A stretch of 35,374 nucleotides of DNA, taken from positions 1 to 35,374 of the IMG/VR virus record IMGVR_UViG_3300029908_000092; one strand, written 5' to 3'. The position numbers and the translations under genes were made by a program. Below are positions 21,491 to 29,236 of this stretch, piece after piece (position 1 is the stretch's first letter; each line of letters opens with the position of its first letter). The notes under the pieces are model-generated. The model made no database searches. It saw nothing but the letters and a program-made list of their open reading frames with translations, and was not told the DNA's origin. The stretch comes from a virus.

Positions 21491-23362
21491 ATGAGCGATG
21501 ATCAAAATAAAGCCAACAAACCGGATCAAGACGTGATTCCCACTACCAAAAAAACGGTTGCCATTGAATTTAGTCAACCAGAAGCTCAATCGGATGAAAC
21601 CTCTCTCAGAAAAGCTTTAGAAAACTCACCAGCATCACGGCCAGAAAATGCACCGGCCACACCTTCTCCCATTTTAAAAGCATTAAATATAGCTTCCGGT
21701 TCTGCTAATAAAAGAGCCCCTCAGTTAGCATTCACAGAGCAACCTCTTCCTTCCGATAACTATCTTGGACTATTTAAATCCAAACGAAGACTTTTGCCCG
21801 ATGAATTGATCAAGCAAATTCGTGTCACAGACCATCTTGTTGCGGCCATCCTTCGCGCTCGCAGTAACATGCTCAGTCTTTTTGGTCATCTACAAAAAGA
21901 TAGATTCGACAATGGTATTGCAATTGATATTAAGCCAGAATTTTACAAGATTCTTACACCTTCACAATTTGTCAAGGTTATGGAACGTATTAAACGTTTT
22001 GAAGAATTACTATTAAATTGTGGACACACTGAAGGATTAGAAAATCAAGATAAAATGACGCTGGCTGAATATTTAGCCATTCAAGCCAACAATGGTTTGG
22101 CTTTTGGTCGTTTTGCAACGGAAATGATCTTTGATCGCTCAGGTAAACCAGATGCCGACGGAAATTATCCCTTCCATCGTTTTAGACCACGTGACGTTGG
22201 AACTATTAGATTTGCTATTCGTAAGGCCGATACCATTGGAAATACTCTTCGGCAAACCGCCATTAAATTATTGGAAAATCTTACGGGTGATAAGATTAAC
22301 ATCGATCTTAATAAGCTAAAAGAAGATCAGTATGCATGGGTTCAGGTTATTGATGAAACACCCAGACAGGCTTTTACACACGAAGAATTGTTAGTCTACA
22401 CATTATTCCCTTCTACCGACGTAGAGCATAATGGCTATCCCGTTACACCTCTTGATACCATTATTAATGCTGTAACTACTCACATCTCCATCGATGCATA
22501 CGAAAAACTATACTTCCAAAACGGTCGCGCCTCAAAAGGTATTTTGGTTATCAACTCGGACGAGATTGACGAACCAACGATGAATAACATCAAACTTCAA
22601 TTCAACGCGTCAATTAATAGCGTTTCCAATAGTTTTCGAACCCCCGTATTTGGTATGGCCAAAGAAGACAAAGTTCAGTGGCTCTCTACCCAAGGAGAAG
22701 GCTTACACGATGCGGATTTCCAATATCAATACGATCAAACTGCCCGTAATATCATGTCTGCGTTTAGTATTTCTCCTGATGAATTACCCTCCTATGGGCA
22801 CCTCTCTAAAGGTACAAACAGTCAGACTCTTTCTGAATCAAACAACGAGTTCAAGTTAACCGCTTCTCGTGATACTGGTCTTAGACCTTTAATTCTTCAA
22901 TTTCAAACATTCTTTAATCAGCGACTATTTCCAGCCATGGACCCTTTGTTATCTAAGATCTGTGAGATTAAATTCTCAGGATTAGATGCCCAGAGTAAGG
23001 AACAAGAATCTACTCGCTTGCAACAAGATTCAGCATTGCATATGACCATGGACGAAATGCTCCAAGAAGTGGGCAAGGACCCAATTGGTACAGCTTTCGG
23101 TGGCAGCTTACAGTTCAATGAACGATATCAATTAATTTTAGATAAATATGTGAATGTCAATGAAGTAGTGGGCCACTTCTTTAAGAGCCCTGGAGCTGCG
23201 TTAGATCCGATGTTGAAATATAAACGAGATCCTTTTTATCTCCAAAACTTACAGCTTCTGGCACAAGTCAATCCTATAGCAGTTAAAGCCTATTTCGCTC
23301 CAAAACCGTTTGCATTGGATTTCCTTAAAATGGAATTGCAAGATCTTTTAGATGAGGAATAA
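21491..23362 (+). CDS. Portal protein
   Basis: The protein has 623 residues. The first 80 residues are disordered. The core follows the portal pattern: LLPDELIKQIRVTDHLVAAI near 105, a beta-rich wing with FHRFRPRDVGTIRF, a stem helix region (AYEKLYFQNGRASKGILV), and then FSISPDELPSYGHLSKGTNS, the segment that in portal families precedes the clip and wing contacts. The C-terminus is helical, with many acidic residues at the end. Portals form the twelve-subunit ring at one vertex through which DNA enters. AGGGG precedes the ATG by 6 nt. Location after terminase and before the Mu F-like gene supports it. Confidence 0.85.
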   Translation: MSDDQNKANKPDQDVIPTTKKTVAIEFSQPEAQSDETSLRKALENSPASRPENAPATPSPILKALNIASGSANKRAPQLAFTEQPLPSDNYLGLFKSKRRLLPDELIKQIRVTDHLVAAILRARSNMLSLFGHLQKDRFDNGIAIDIKPEFYKILTPSQFVKVMERIKRFEELLLNCGHTEGLENQDKMTLAEYLAIQANNGLAFGRFATEMIFDRSGKPDADGNYPFHRFRPRDVGTIRFAIRKADTIGNTLRQTAIKLLENLTGDKINIDLNKLKEDQYAWVQVIDETPRQAFTHEELLVYTLFPSTDVEHNGYPVTPLDTIINAVTTHISIDAYEKLYFQNGRASKGILVINSDEIDEPTMNNIKLQFNASINSVSNSFRTPVFGMAKEDKVQWLSTQGEGLHDADFQYQYDQTARNIMSAFSISPDELPSYGHLSKGTNSQTLSESNNEFKLTASRDTGLRPLILQFQTFFNQRLFPAMDPLLSKICEIKFSGLDAQSKEQESTRLQQDSALHMTMDEMLQEVGKDPIGTAFGGSLQFNERYQLILDKYVNVNEVVGHFFKSPGAALDPMLKYKRDPFYLQNLQLLAQVNPIAVKAYFAPKPFALDFLKMELQDLLDEE

Positions 23363-23364
23363 TT

Positions 23365-23955
23365 ATGAGTAATGAGACAAACTATCGTTCGAAATATGAA
23401 CAGTTAAAATCGCAGTTCATGGCATCAGTTGACACTGCCTTTCGGCTCGGCTTTGAGCAAGGTGCGCAGGCCGCTCAGACTGAAAATTTACAAGCTCAGG
23501 CTCAGCAACAAGCTGCAGCACAACAACCAGAGCAAGCTGGAAAACCAGAAGATGGTGCAGAATCTGAAGCTCCAGAGACTATGCAAGAATCCGAAAATCC
23601 GGCCGGATCGGAACTAGATCAGCACATTGAAAAATTGGAAAGCATGCTCGGCAAAACTGAACTTAACGGAGAAGATCTACAAAAAGCTTTAAAAGAAGTT
23701 AAATCCTTTAAAGAAAAAATCGCTATTCGTAAGAACGATAAAGCAATTAAATCTATAGCCAAGGCGCTAAATAAACCAGCCTTCTCGATCGGCAAACAAG
23801 CAAATCGCAATTTGACCGACGTGTCCAAAGGCGCTTTGAACATGCAAGAAAAAATTATCAATGATGTTTTTAAATCCTGGGAAACTCAAGAGCAAAGCGC
23901 TTCCAAAGACATTTTTAGTATTTTGGCCATCGAAGGTCTGACTAAGAAAGAATAA
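23365..23955 (+). CDS. Gln/Ala-rich coiled-coil protein of the head module
   Basis: The protein has 196 residues starting 2 bp after the portal stop, with GAGGAA before the ATG. Residues 35-58 are a Gln- and Ala-rich low-complexity stretch. Residues 60-85 are acidic. The rest is helical, with a charged coiled-coil-like part (LDQHIEKLESMLGKTEL). I do not recognise the family. Its site between portal and Mu F-like genes and its composition would fit an internal scaffold or portal-associated protein, but this is inference. Confidence 0.65.
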   Translation: MSNETNYRSKYEQLKSQFMASVDTAFRLGFEQGAQAAQTENLQAQAQQQAAAQQPEQAGKPEDGAESEAPETMQESENPAGSELDQHIEKLESMLGKTELNGEDLQKALKEVKSFKEKIAIRKNDKAIKSIAKALNKPAFSIGKQANRNLTDVSKGALNMQEKIINDVFKSWETQEQSASKDIFSILAIEGLTKKE

Positions 23956-23958
23956 GCC

Positions 23959-24726
23959 ATGTTTGGCATCTCCTCTGCCTCTAAAGAAGCAATCAGTAAA
24001 GTAGTCGAAGATATATTCGATCGAATTGCTTTGGGCCTTATAGGCGACATTCCACGTCTTAAACATAAAAAATTACTACTCATAAGCTCGCAGCCCAATT
24101 ATGGTTTGGCAAATTTATTTGTACAAGCAATGGGAAATAAAACCCTAAATCCTATAGAAGCCGACACTCTTAAGAGTTTATTGGAGAGTTCTCACGGTTA
24201 TCTAGAATCTTTAAAAAATAGAACTCGATCTAACGTTACCGAACGAATCGATGGAGCCATAAAAGAGGCTCAGATTCGCAAACAAAAAGTCGGACAGGAT
24301 ATAGTAGAATCAGTTATGGAAGACGAGATGAGTAAAGCAAAAGCACATCTAAAAACCATAGTAGAATCCGAAAGCACCAAATTGCGAAACGTAGGTGCTT
24401 TGATGGATATCAGTCGTGTGGCGGCCAGTATTAGTGATGCAGATCCTACCGTATTTTTTGTTGTTGTTAAAGACAATGTCACATGCAAAGAATGTATAAA
24501 ATTACATCTAATGCCCGATGGCGTTACACCTAGACTTTGGAAACTTAGTGAATTAAAACAATCGTATCATAAACGTGGTGGAGATTTCCCGTCGGCTTTT
24601 GGATTACACCCACATTGTCGATGTACCCTAACATATTTAACAAAAGGCTTTGGATTCAGCGTAAATGGACTACTAAAGTACGTTAACGCTAACTATGACG
24701 CTTATTCAGCGCAAAGAACTGCCTAA
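23959..24726 (+). CDS. Mu F-like phage head morphogenesis protein
   Basis: The protein has 255 residues. The C-terminal domain (about 165-235) has the family hallmarks: DPTVFFVVVKDNVTCKEC with a Cys pair, a middle LWKLSEL segment, and LHPHCRCTLTYL, the conserved H-C-x-C end of Mu gpF and SPP1 gp7-like minor head proteins. The N-terminal part is helical. These proteins attach near the portal and may be ejected with DNA. The gene starts 3 bp after the previous one and has a weak ribosome binding site, so translation is probably coupled. Its stop overlaps the stop of a leftward gene by 3 bases. Confidence 0.82.
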   Translation: MFGISSASKEAISKVVEDIFDRIALGLIGDIPRLKHKKLLLISSQPNYGLANLFVQAMGNKTLNPIEADTLKSLLESSHGYLESLKNRTRSNVTERIDGAIKEAQIRKQKVGQDIVESVMEDEMSKAKAHLKTIVESESTKLRNVGALMDISRVAASISDADPTVFFVVVKDNVTCKECIKLHLMPDGVTPRLWKLSELKQSYHKRGGDFPSAFGLHPHCRCTLTYLTKGFGFSVNGLLKYVNANYDAYSAQRTA

Positions 24727-24992
24727 AGAAGTCTAAGTTTCTTAGCTTTGAACCATACTTCTGCCTCTAAATGCCAATTGTCCCATTCTGGTTCAATTTC
24801 TTGTATTTTTCCTAGCATTTTATATCCATCGATACTAATGAATCTTTGAATGGGATATACTTTTCCAAAATTTTCTATCGCTCTACGGGCTGCATTTTCT
24901 ATCATTTCTTGCGTCAATACACCAGCTTCTAGACTACTACGCGTACCGGCCCAATCGGCAAAAGCAAGTATTTTTTTATCTTTTTTTGCCAT
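24723..24992 (-). CDS. Small unknown protein
   Basis: The protein has 89 residues. It is basic at the N-terminus (MAKKDKK) with an aromatic-rich second half (EWDNWHLEAEVWFKAKKL). No family is recognised. Its TAG shares bases with the TAA of the Mu F-like gene running the other way (24723-24726), so no terminator can fit between them. It overlaps a 45-codon gene upstream by 17 bp. Confidence 0.55.
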   Translation of the reverse strand: MAKKDKKILAFADWAGTRSSLEAGVLTQEMIENAARRAIENFGKVYPIQRFISIDGYKMLGKIQEIEPEWDNWHLEAEVWFKAKKLRLL

Positions 24993-25113
24993 TTATCTTG
25001 ACTCGCTTCCATTTCAAATCGCCTGTATTAATATCTTGATACAAATTTTCACGCATGAGACGCCAATTTTTGATTACTAAACGATCAAACATACCAAATT
25101 TCCAGATGATCAT
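24976..25113 (-). CDS. Small basic protein (45 residues), ATGA-coupled
   Basis: I found this frame by direct translation. It starts at ATG 25111-25113, overlapping the TGA of the upstream gene (25110-25112) in the ATGA form, and ends with TAA at 24976-24978. It fills what would otherwise be an odd 117-bp gap in a tight operon. The product is basic and Trp-rich (MIIWKFGMFDRLVIKNWRLM then a KWKR stretch), with no recognised motif. The coupling is the main support. Confidence 0.5.
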   Translation of the reverse strand: MIIWKFGMFDRLVIKNWRLMRENLYQDINTGDLKWKRVKINGKKR

Positions 25114-25442
25114 TTTTTATCCTTTTTCAAAATTTCTTGTACTTTTTGAAAATTGCCATCATTTTCGCGGAGTAACTTGTTGAATTTCCTGCTAAAACGA
25201 GTGCCAATATAATACCAGATTTTATTAGCTCGTTCTACGGGAATCTGAACTAATTTATCAAGCCTATCTTTTGATTTACCTTGTCGCATAGCATTCATAA
25301 TCAGAGATGCGCGAGCGGTTTGTTCCATAACCCATTGGTTACAGCCATGATCGCAGGCACAATGAACGCAACCATCCCAGAATCCGAGCCACGTGTCAAT
25401 GTCAGGCTGAACTTCAGTAGATTTCCAGTATTCAGTTTGCAT
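25110..25442 (-). CDS. Unknown protein with His/Cys cluster
   Basis: The protein has 110 residues from the ATG at 25440-25442, which has AAAGAG about 8 nt upstream; a longer reading would need TTG. The segment FWDGCVHCACDHGCNQWV has four Cys and two His residues within 16 positions and could bind a metal. The C-terminal half is basic and helical. It overlaps the preceding gene by 11 bp. The family is not recognised. Confidence 0.6.
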   Translation of the reverse strand: MQTEYWKSTEVQPDIDTWLGFWDGCVHCACDHGCNQWVMEQTARASLIMNAMRQGKSKDRLDKLVQIPVERANKIWYYIGTRFSRKFNKLLRENDGNFQKVQEILKKDKK

Positions 25443-25689
25443 CTGGTTTTCTCTTTGAATTTTCAATTAAAAATTTTTCTGCAATTAATAAGGATTTCAT
25501 TGGTTTAGATTTTTTCAATGCCTCTACTTGAGCTATGGTTAAATATCCCATCTCATTGAGGAAACTTTCACAACTTGCAGTAAATAGATTATCCTTGCCA
25601 CTCACTTGATAGGCATAATCGATCAATTGCTTAAAAATCTTATAAGCCGCAGCTGCCCTTTTTAAATTTTCTTCAAATTCTTTACTCAT
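25432..25689 (-). CDS. Small helical protein, unknown
   Basis: The protein has 85 residues with AAGAGA before the ATG. It is mostly helical (LKRAAAAYKIFKQLIDYAYQ) and basic at the end. No family is recognised. It overlaps the ligase gene by 8 bp, so it lies in the same operon. Confidence 0.6.
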   Translation of the reverse strand: MSKEFEENLKRAAAAYKIFKQLIDYAYQVSGKDNLFTASCESFLNEMGYLTIAQVEALKKSKPMKSLLIAEKFLIENSKRKPDAN

Positions 25690-26836
25690 AATCTCTTATT
25701 GCCATTCCGATAGGAAATCGTGGAACCGAACCCGATCCCGTGAATCCCCAATATTTAACTGTAAGTAGCTTGCCGAACCAAAGTGAATGATTTTCGAAGT
25801 ATTCTTTAAGTTTACTTGTATCACCAGACATTTTAGCTAGAAAGCGGTTTCCACTGGCCGTTTTGCAAATAAAAGCTCCGCAATGACCTGCGAGTTTACC
25901 CCGACCTTCCTCGATTCCTGTAATTTCAAACTCAGCATCATCGTGCTTTTTGATCTTTTGAAGTCCGTAGCTTCTCTTATTCTCATATAAAGAATCAGCA
26001 TTACGAATCATAGCACCTTCATAGCCCTCTTTACGCCATTCTTCAAACATTTGCATAACTTGCATCTCATCTTTAACGTTAACAGTTTCTACCTTGACAA
26101 TGTACTGAAGCTTTGGCATATGACGGATCATGGCGGTACGGCCAGAAAAGGGCCTTTCATTTACAATATCATATATGTGATATTCGACATCTGTATGTCT
26201 AGGATCGGCCTTTTCCTGACGTACCATCGAGACTATATGTTCGAAGTTAGTCTTAAAGGCATGGGCGTATAATTCCCCATCCAAAGTCATGTCCAAATCA
26301 GACGAGATGCTTTCTAGAGCCGCAACGATGTGTGGCATCGACGTAATTGGCTTTCTTGTACGGCTATAAAGTTTGCATTTGCCCTGTTTGATGATAGCAA
26401 TGCAGCGAATACCATCTAGCTTGGGCTGCAGAAACACGGGGTAAGTGATTTTATGGGCGTGATCTTCAAACTTGTGGGCAAGCATCGGATTAATGCCACC
26501 CTCGATTAAAGCATCAGTTGCGCCAGCCTGAGCGGCTTCCATTGAAGTAACATATCCTTTTTTGAGTTGTTTTTCATATTTAGATTGAGCTTCAACAACA
26601 GCCTGCTGTTCGGGAGTAGTTTCATTCTTTTTGCCAGCATTTTTGCCTTGGTAGATTGAATCGTAGGTGCTCTGTTCTTTGCCGCTAACTTGACCATAAT
26701 TGGTTACTATCTGCCAACCGACAGAATGGTTATCGTCTGGGTAAACTAAAATGGTCCAGTATTGTATAGCACCTGTGGAAGTCTTTTTGTAAAGGGAGGG
26801 CCAGCTGTAAAAGTCCAATTCTTTGGAATAGTTCAT
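25682..26836 (-). CDS. ATP-dependent DNA ligase with WGR-like N-terminal domain
   Basis: The protein has 384 residues from the ATG at 26834-26836, which overlaps the upstream stop as TAATG and has GAGGAA before it; an ATG 13 codons upstream lacks a ribosome site and would overlap by 40 bp. Residues 10-75 resemble a WGR domain (YWTILVYPDD, VTNYGQVSGKEQ, GKNAGKKNETT). The catalytic motif I is QPKLDGIR, with the AMP-accepting Lys139. LDGELYAH (motif III) and EGAMIRN (motif IV) and QKIKKHDDAEF (motif V) follow. It seals nicks in DNA. WGR domains bind DNA ends in PARP proteins; here the domain may help find nicks. Confidence 0.9.
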   Translation of the reverse strand: MNYSKELDFYSWPSLYKKTSTGAIQYWTILVYPDDNHSVGWQIVTNYGQVSGKEQSTYDSIYQGKNAGKKNETTPEQQAVVEAQSKYEKQLKKGYVTSMEAAQAGATDALIEGGINPMLAHKFEDHAHKITYPVFLQPKLDGIRCIAIIKQGKCKLYSRTRKPITSMPHIVAALESISSDLDMTLDGELYAHAFKTNFEHIVSMVRQEKADPRHTDVEYHIYDIVNERPFSGRTAMIRHMPKLQYIVKVETVNVKDEMQVMQMFEEWRKEGYEGAMIRNADSLYENKRSYGLQKIKKHDDAEFEITGIEEGRGKLAGHCGAFICKTASGNRFLAKMSGDTSKLKEYFENHSLWFGKLLTVKYWGFTGSGSVPRFPIGMAIRDYE

Positions 26837-27075
26837 TACAGGCCCATTCCTCGTAATCTTGCGTGCACGCTCCATGTAGAATAAAAAGTAGCTACTACTT
26901 GTGGAGAATTCCCAAGATTTTCTTCTACCGTTAATTTTTCTAAATCCATATAAGTTTCTTCGAGCATATCGGCGAACTGAATGATACCTTCTTTGATGTG
27001 CTCTATGCCAGAATCCTTCTCTATAATCCTTGCCATTCTACTATCTTGCAGAAGCAAAACATCTCCATTATTCAT
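26836..27075 (-). CDS. Small unknown protein
   Basis: The protein has 79 residues with AAAGGA 5-6 nt before the ATG. It has a short beta-like start (GDVLLLQDSRMARII) and a helical acidic middle (ADMLEETYMDLEKLTVEENL). No family is recognised. It ends by TAATG coupling with the ligase gene and begins 1 bp after the oxygenase gene. Confidence 0.6.
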   Translation of the reverse strand: MNNGDVLLLQDSRMARIIEKDSGIEHIKEGIIQFADMLEETYMDLEKLTVEENLGNSPQVVATFYSTWSVHARLRGMGL

Positions 27076-27076
27076 A

Positions 27077-27895
27077 TTATCCTTTCAAATAAATCTGATT
27101 CAATCGTTCATCTAGAAATTGTTTAGCCGTCACGCCGTCTGCTAGGACAATCTCTGATCGTGGGTGTACAAACAATGGCATTGAAATTCGATCCGATGTG
27201 CTGTTTTCAGGATTCACAACCCTATGAGTGGTTGATTTATACAAACCTTTGGAGGCCAATTGAAGCATATCACCAATATTCACGACTATACTATTTTCTT
27301 CATGCGGAACAGAATGCCATTTACCGTTCCTGTCCAATACCTGTAGGCCAGAGGAGCTGGCTGCTACGAGTAATGTAATGAAGTTAATATCTTCATGAGC
27401 AGCAGATCGTGTAGCGCCCGTATTATCTGTAAAATTAAAGGCCGGATAGTAAAGACTACGAATGATTGTGTTATCACTCATGTCGCAATCCTGTCTATAC
27501 GATGTATCTCCAGAATGATTGTCAATTGCAGTCAATAATCGACCAGAAAGATCTTCTAACATAAAAAACATCTTTTGGGTAATCCCAAAAACTTCGGCCG
27601 GTATCTCTTGACCAGGACACCACTGAAAAAACTCCTTAAGATCTGGTTTTTTGGCTCCAACCGCCTTTTCAGAGCCAAATGATTTGTAGCCCATATTGGG
27701 ATCTGTCTGGTTAGTGAAAAATTTCTTTTCTTCCGTTTTTAAAAGGAAGAATTGGCGCCAAGCATCCTGAGCCTCTTTGATGAGGCTACCGTCGATACCG
27801 TGGTGAGTGATCACGGCAAAGCCAGTATTTACAACGGAATCAATAAAATCACTCTCGAATCCATTTTCTCTAATATTACAGACCTTTACTTGCAT
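27077..27895 (-). CDS. 2-oxoglutarate/Fe(II)-dependent oxygenase, isopenicillin N synthase-like
   Basis: The protein has 272 residues. The double-stranded beta-helix has the iron site H167-x-D169 (AAHEDINF) and H224 (STTHRVVNP), and the 2-oxoglutarate-binding R236-x-S238 (SDRISMP), all present. The N-terminal half has the DIOX-type start (GFAVITHHGID and then a helix ending in KFF). Related enzymes oxidise small molecules; in phages, oxygenases of other types modify DNA bases. The substrate here is unknown. An excellent AGGAGG lies 6 nt before the ATG, and a divergent promoter region precedes it. It heads a leftward operon with the ligase. Confidence 0.85.
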   Translation of the reverse strand: MQVKVCNIRENGFESDFIDSVVNTGFAVITHHGIDGSLIKEAQDAWRQFFLLKTEEKKFFTNQTDPNMGYKSFGSEKAVGAKKPDLKEFFQWCPGQEIPAEVFGITQKMFFMLEDLSGRLLTAIDNHSGDTSYRQDCDMSDNTIIRSLYYPAFNFTDNTGATRSAAHEDINFITLLVAASSSGLQVLDRNGKWHSVPHEENSIVVNIGDMLQLASKGLYKSTTHRVVNPENSTSDRISMPLFVHPRSEIVLADGVTAKQFLDERLNQIYLKG

Positions 27896-27917
27896 GATGC
27901 CTCCTGTATGATATATT
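27890..27917 (+). promoter_or_regulatory. Rightward promoter TTGCAT-16-TATATT for the M15 peptidase
   Basis: -35 TTGCAT (27890-27895) and extended -10 TGATATATT (TATATT at 27912-27917) lie 16 bp apart. The predicted start is near 27924, giving a 28-nt leader that keeps AAGAGG. The -10 overlaps that of the opposite promoter. Confidence 0.55.
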
Positions 27918-27941
27918 ATCAGTGTAATCTTTTAAAAGCAA
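27913..27941 (-). promoter_or_regulatory. Leftward promoter TTGCTT-17-TAATAT for the oxygenase-ligase operon
   Basis: On the minus strand -35 TTGCTT (27936-27941), 17 bp and -10 TAATAT (27913-27918) are present. The predicted start is near 27906, which retains the AGGAGG site. It shares its -10 bases with the opposite promoter, so the two could exclude each other. Confidence 0.45.
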
Positions 27942-27951
27942 GAGGTAAAGT

Positions 27952-28407
27952 ATGGACATAAACAGCATTGACTGGACAGACGGAACACAAAAAATATCAA
28001 ACCATTTCACTGTCAAAGAAGCGCTTTGGCTCCCTACCTGGGGACGATTAGCCAATGAATCTGATGGGTTGACAGATGATATTAAAACAAGTTTATTAAA
28101 TACTTTTGCTTGGATGGACAAAATCAGAGATTTTTTCAACGCACCAATAAACGTTCACGTAGCCGAGAGGCCGCCTGCCTATAATCAACTTATAGGCGGT
28201 GCAACAAGTTCAATGCATATGTTTGGACGTGCGGTAGATTTCGATGTATCTGGGTTGGAATGTAAAGATGCAATTGCTCAAATTCTTAATAATAATTTAC
28301 TAACCAGTATGGGTCTGCGAATGGAGAACAATGGTCCAGCTCCTAGCTGGATTCATTTGGATGACAAAGAGCTAACTCCTGGACATAATGCTTATTTTAT
28401 TCCTTAG
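27952..28407 (+). CDS. Peptidase M15-type endolysin (peptidoglycan peptidase)
   Basis: The protein has 151 residues. The zinc site of M15A peptidases is present: H89 and D96 in SSMHMFGRAVDFDV (spaced by six) and H135 in SWIHLDD. The domain begins with an FTVKEAL element near residue 19, as in the family. Such enzymes cut peptide bonds in peptidoglycan. It has no signal peptide, so it would need a holin to reach the wall. It stands alone on the plus strand, with its own promoter and AAGAGG. The next genes converge on it, with no obvious terminator between. Confidence 0.85.
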   Translation: MDINSIDWTDGTQKISNHFTVKEALWLPTWGRLANESDGLTDDIKTSLLNTFAWMDKIRDFFNAPINVHVAERPPAYNQLIGGATSSMHMFGRAVDFDVSGLECKDAIAQILNNNLLTSMGLRMENNGPAPSWIHLDDKELTPGHNAYFIP

Positions 28408-28410
28408 CAA

Positions 28411-28506
28411 TTAAAATTTATTTTTCTTAGAATGATTTTTTGAAGCAGGTAAAATCTGTAAATTCCAGGGAACGTGAAGTCCGGAAACATGTTTTACAGA
28501 AAGGAT
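28411..28506 (-). pseudogene. Remnant of an HNH endonuclease C-terminus
   Basis: The minus strand encodes a frame of about 31 codons ending in TAA at 28411-28413. It contains VSGLHVPWNLQILP, identical over 14 residues to the C-terminal part of the HNH protein at 838-1362. Upstream is an in-frame stop, and no DHI nuclease core or zinc finger remains. The rest of the gene has been lost. Its 13-bp overlap with the next gene's tail suggests a deletion that fused the remnant to this spot. Confidence 0.75.
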
Positions 28507-28706
28507 TTAAAATGATTATGTGAAAAACTACTAAACATACTTAAAATCATAGCAGAAAGTAATGCATCTTTCAATAAAAATACGATATTTTTTGCTTCTA
28601 AAGGCTTATCCTTAATACGTATTCCTATAATAATTGTAGTCCAAGCACCTAAATGAACTAAATAAGTATGAAAATAGCTTACGCAATAGTGTAAAAAGGT
28701 AACCAT
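28494..28706 (-). CDS. Putative small membrane protein
   Basis: The protein has 70 residues from the ATG at 28704-28706, 11 bp after the previous stop; a longer frame overlapping that gene is unlikely. Two hydrophobic stretches are visible (about 3-30 and 41-60, for example IVFLLKDALLSAMILSMF). The ribosome site is weak. Its end overlaps the HNH remnant. It is near the endolysin, so a holin-like role is possible, but support is thin and it could be spurious. Confidence 0.4.
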   Translation of the reverse strand: MVTFLHYCVSYFHTYLVHLGAWTTIIIGIRIKDKPLEAKNIVFLLKDALLSAMILSMFSSFSHNHFKSFL

Positions 28707-28716
28707 ATCAACAAGA

Positions 28717-28953
28717 TTACCATCGTCTAGAGTCCCACTCTTCCTGAGTAAGTGGTTCAATTGTAAACATTTTGCCTTTGACAGATTTTTCTACTAGCTC
28801 TAAAACCTCAAAAATCCTTACAAAAATTCGCTTACCTGCAAAACTATTATGAATTACTCTAAGATCGCAAGACTCGGTACCCATAACAATCCTGGTTTTG
28901 CAACCGGGGTACATATCTTTTAAAAGTTTTACGATTTTTTCTTTTTGATTCAT
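28717..28953 (-). CDS. Small unknown protein
   Basis: The protein has 78 residues with TAGGAA before the ATG. It begins with a basic helix (NQKEKIVKLLKDMYPG) and then has beta-like segments (CKTRIVMGTESCDLRVI and KRIFVRIFEVLEL). The ATG overlaps the upstream stop as TAATG. The family is not recognised. Confidence 0.55.
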   Translation of the reverse strand: MNQKEKIVKLLKDMYPGCKTRIVMGTESCDLRVIHNSFAGKRIFVRIFEVLELVEKSVKGKMFTIEPLTQEEWDSRRW

Positions 28954-29201
28954 TAAAGTGTTCCTATTTGTTTAAACCTAGGATGAACGAATTCAGTGGT
29001 CAAATTATTTATAAGCATCAAATGCTCTGGGTGAAGATATACGGTGCCAGTTAAGTGTGCCATTTCTCCACCATATTCGATGTTCCAGCCGTACTTATGC
29101 CATGGTAAATTCTCTTCTGCTACAATTTGAGTAGCTATGATAAATTCGTCAAGGGATTCTGAATAATACACGTAGGGTACATTTAAGGCCAGTTTTTTCA
29201 T
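28953..29201 (-). CDS. Small unknown protein, leaderless candidate
   Basis: The protein has 82 residues. It is rich in aromatic and acidic residues (VPYVYYSESLDEFIIATQIV and HKYGWNIEYGGEMAH). No family is recognised. The ATG at 29199-29201 has no Shine-Dalgarno site. A near-perfect sigma-70 promoter (TTGACA-17-TATATT) ends six bases upstream, which places the predicted start at the A of the ATG. It follows directly after the terminator-like hairpin of the RNA region. Confidence 0.6.
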   Translation of the reverse strand: MKKLALNVPYVYYSESLDEFIIATQIVAEENLPWHKYGWNIEYGGEMAHLTGTVYLHPEHLMLINNLTTEFVHPRFKQIGTL

Positions 29202-29207
29202 TTTTTA

Positions 29208-29236
29208 AATATACTCTAGCTGTCTTACTTTGTCAA
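29208..29236 (-). promoter_or_regulatory. Strong promoter TTGACA-17-TATATT
   Basis: On the minus strand -35 TTGACA (29231-29236, perfect consensus), 17 bp and -10 TATATT (29208-29213) are present. The predicted start is 29201, the first base of the ATG of the gene ending at 28953. The -35 touches the T-rich tail of the upstream hairpin, so termination of the RNA and this promoter are packed together. Confidence 0.7.

Noticed and set aside
26837-26875. Longer ligase start at 26875
   Set aside because: It lacks a ribosome site and would overlap the upstream gene by 40 bp. TAATG coupling at 26836 with GAGGAA is better.
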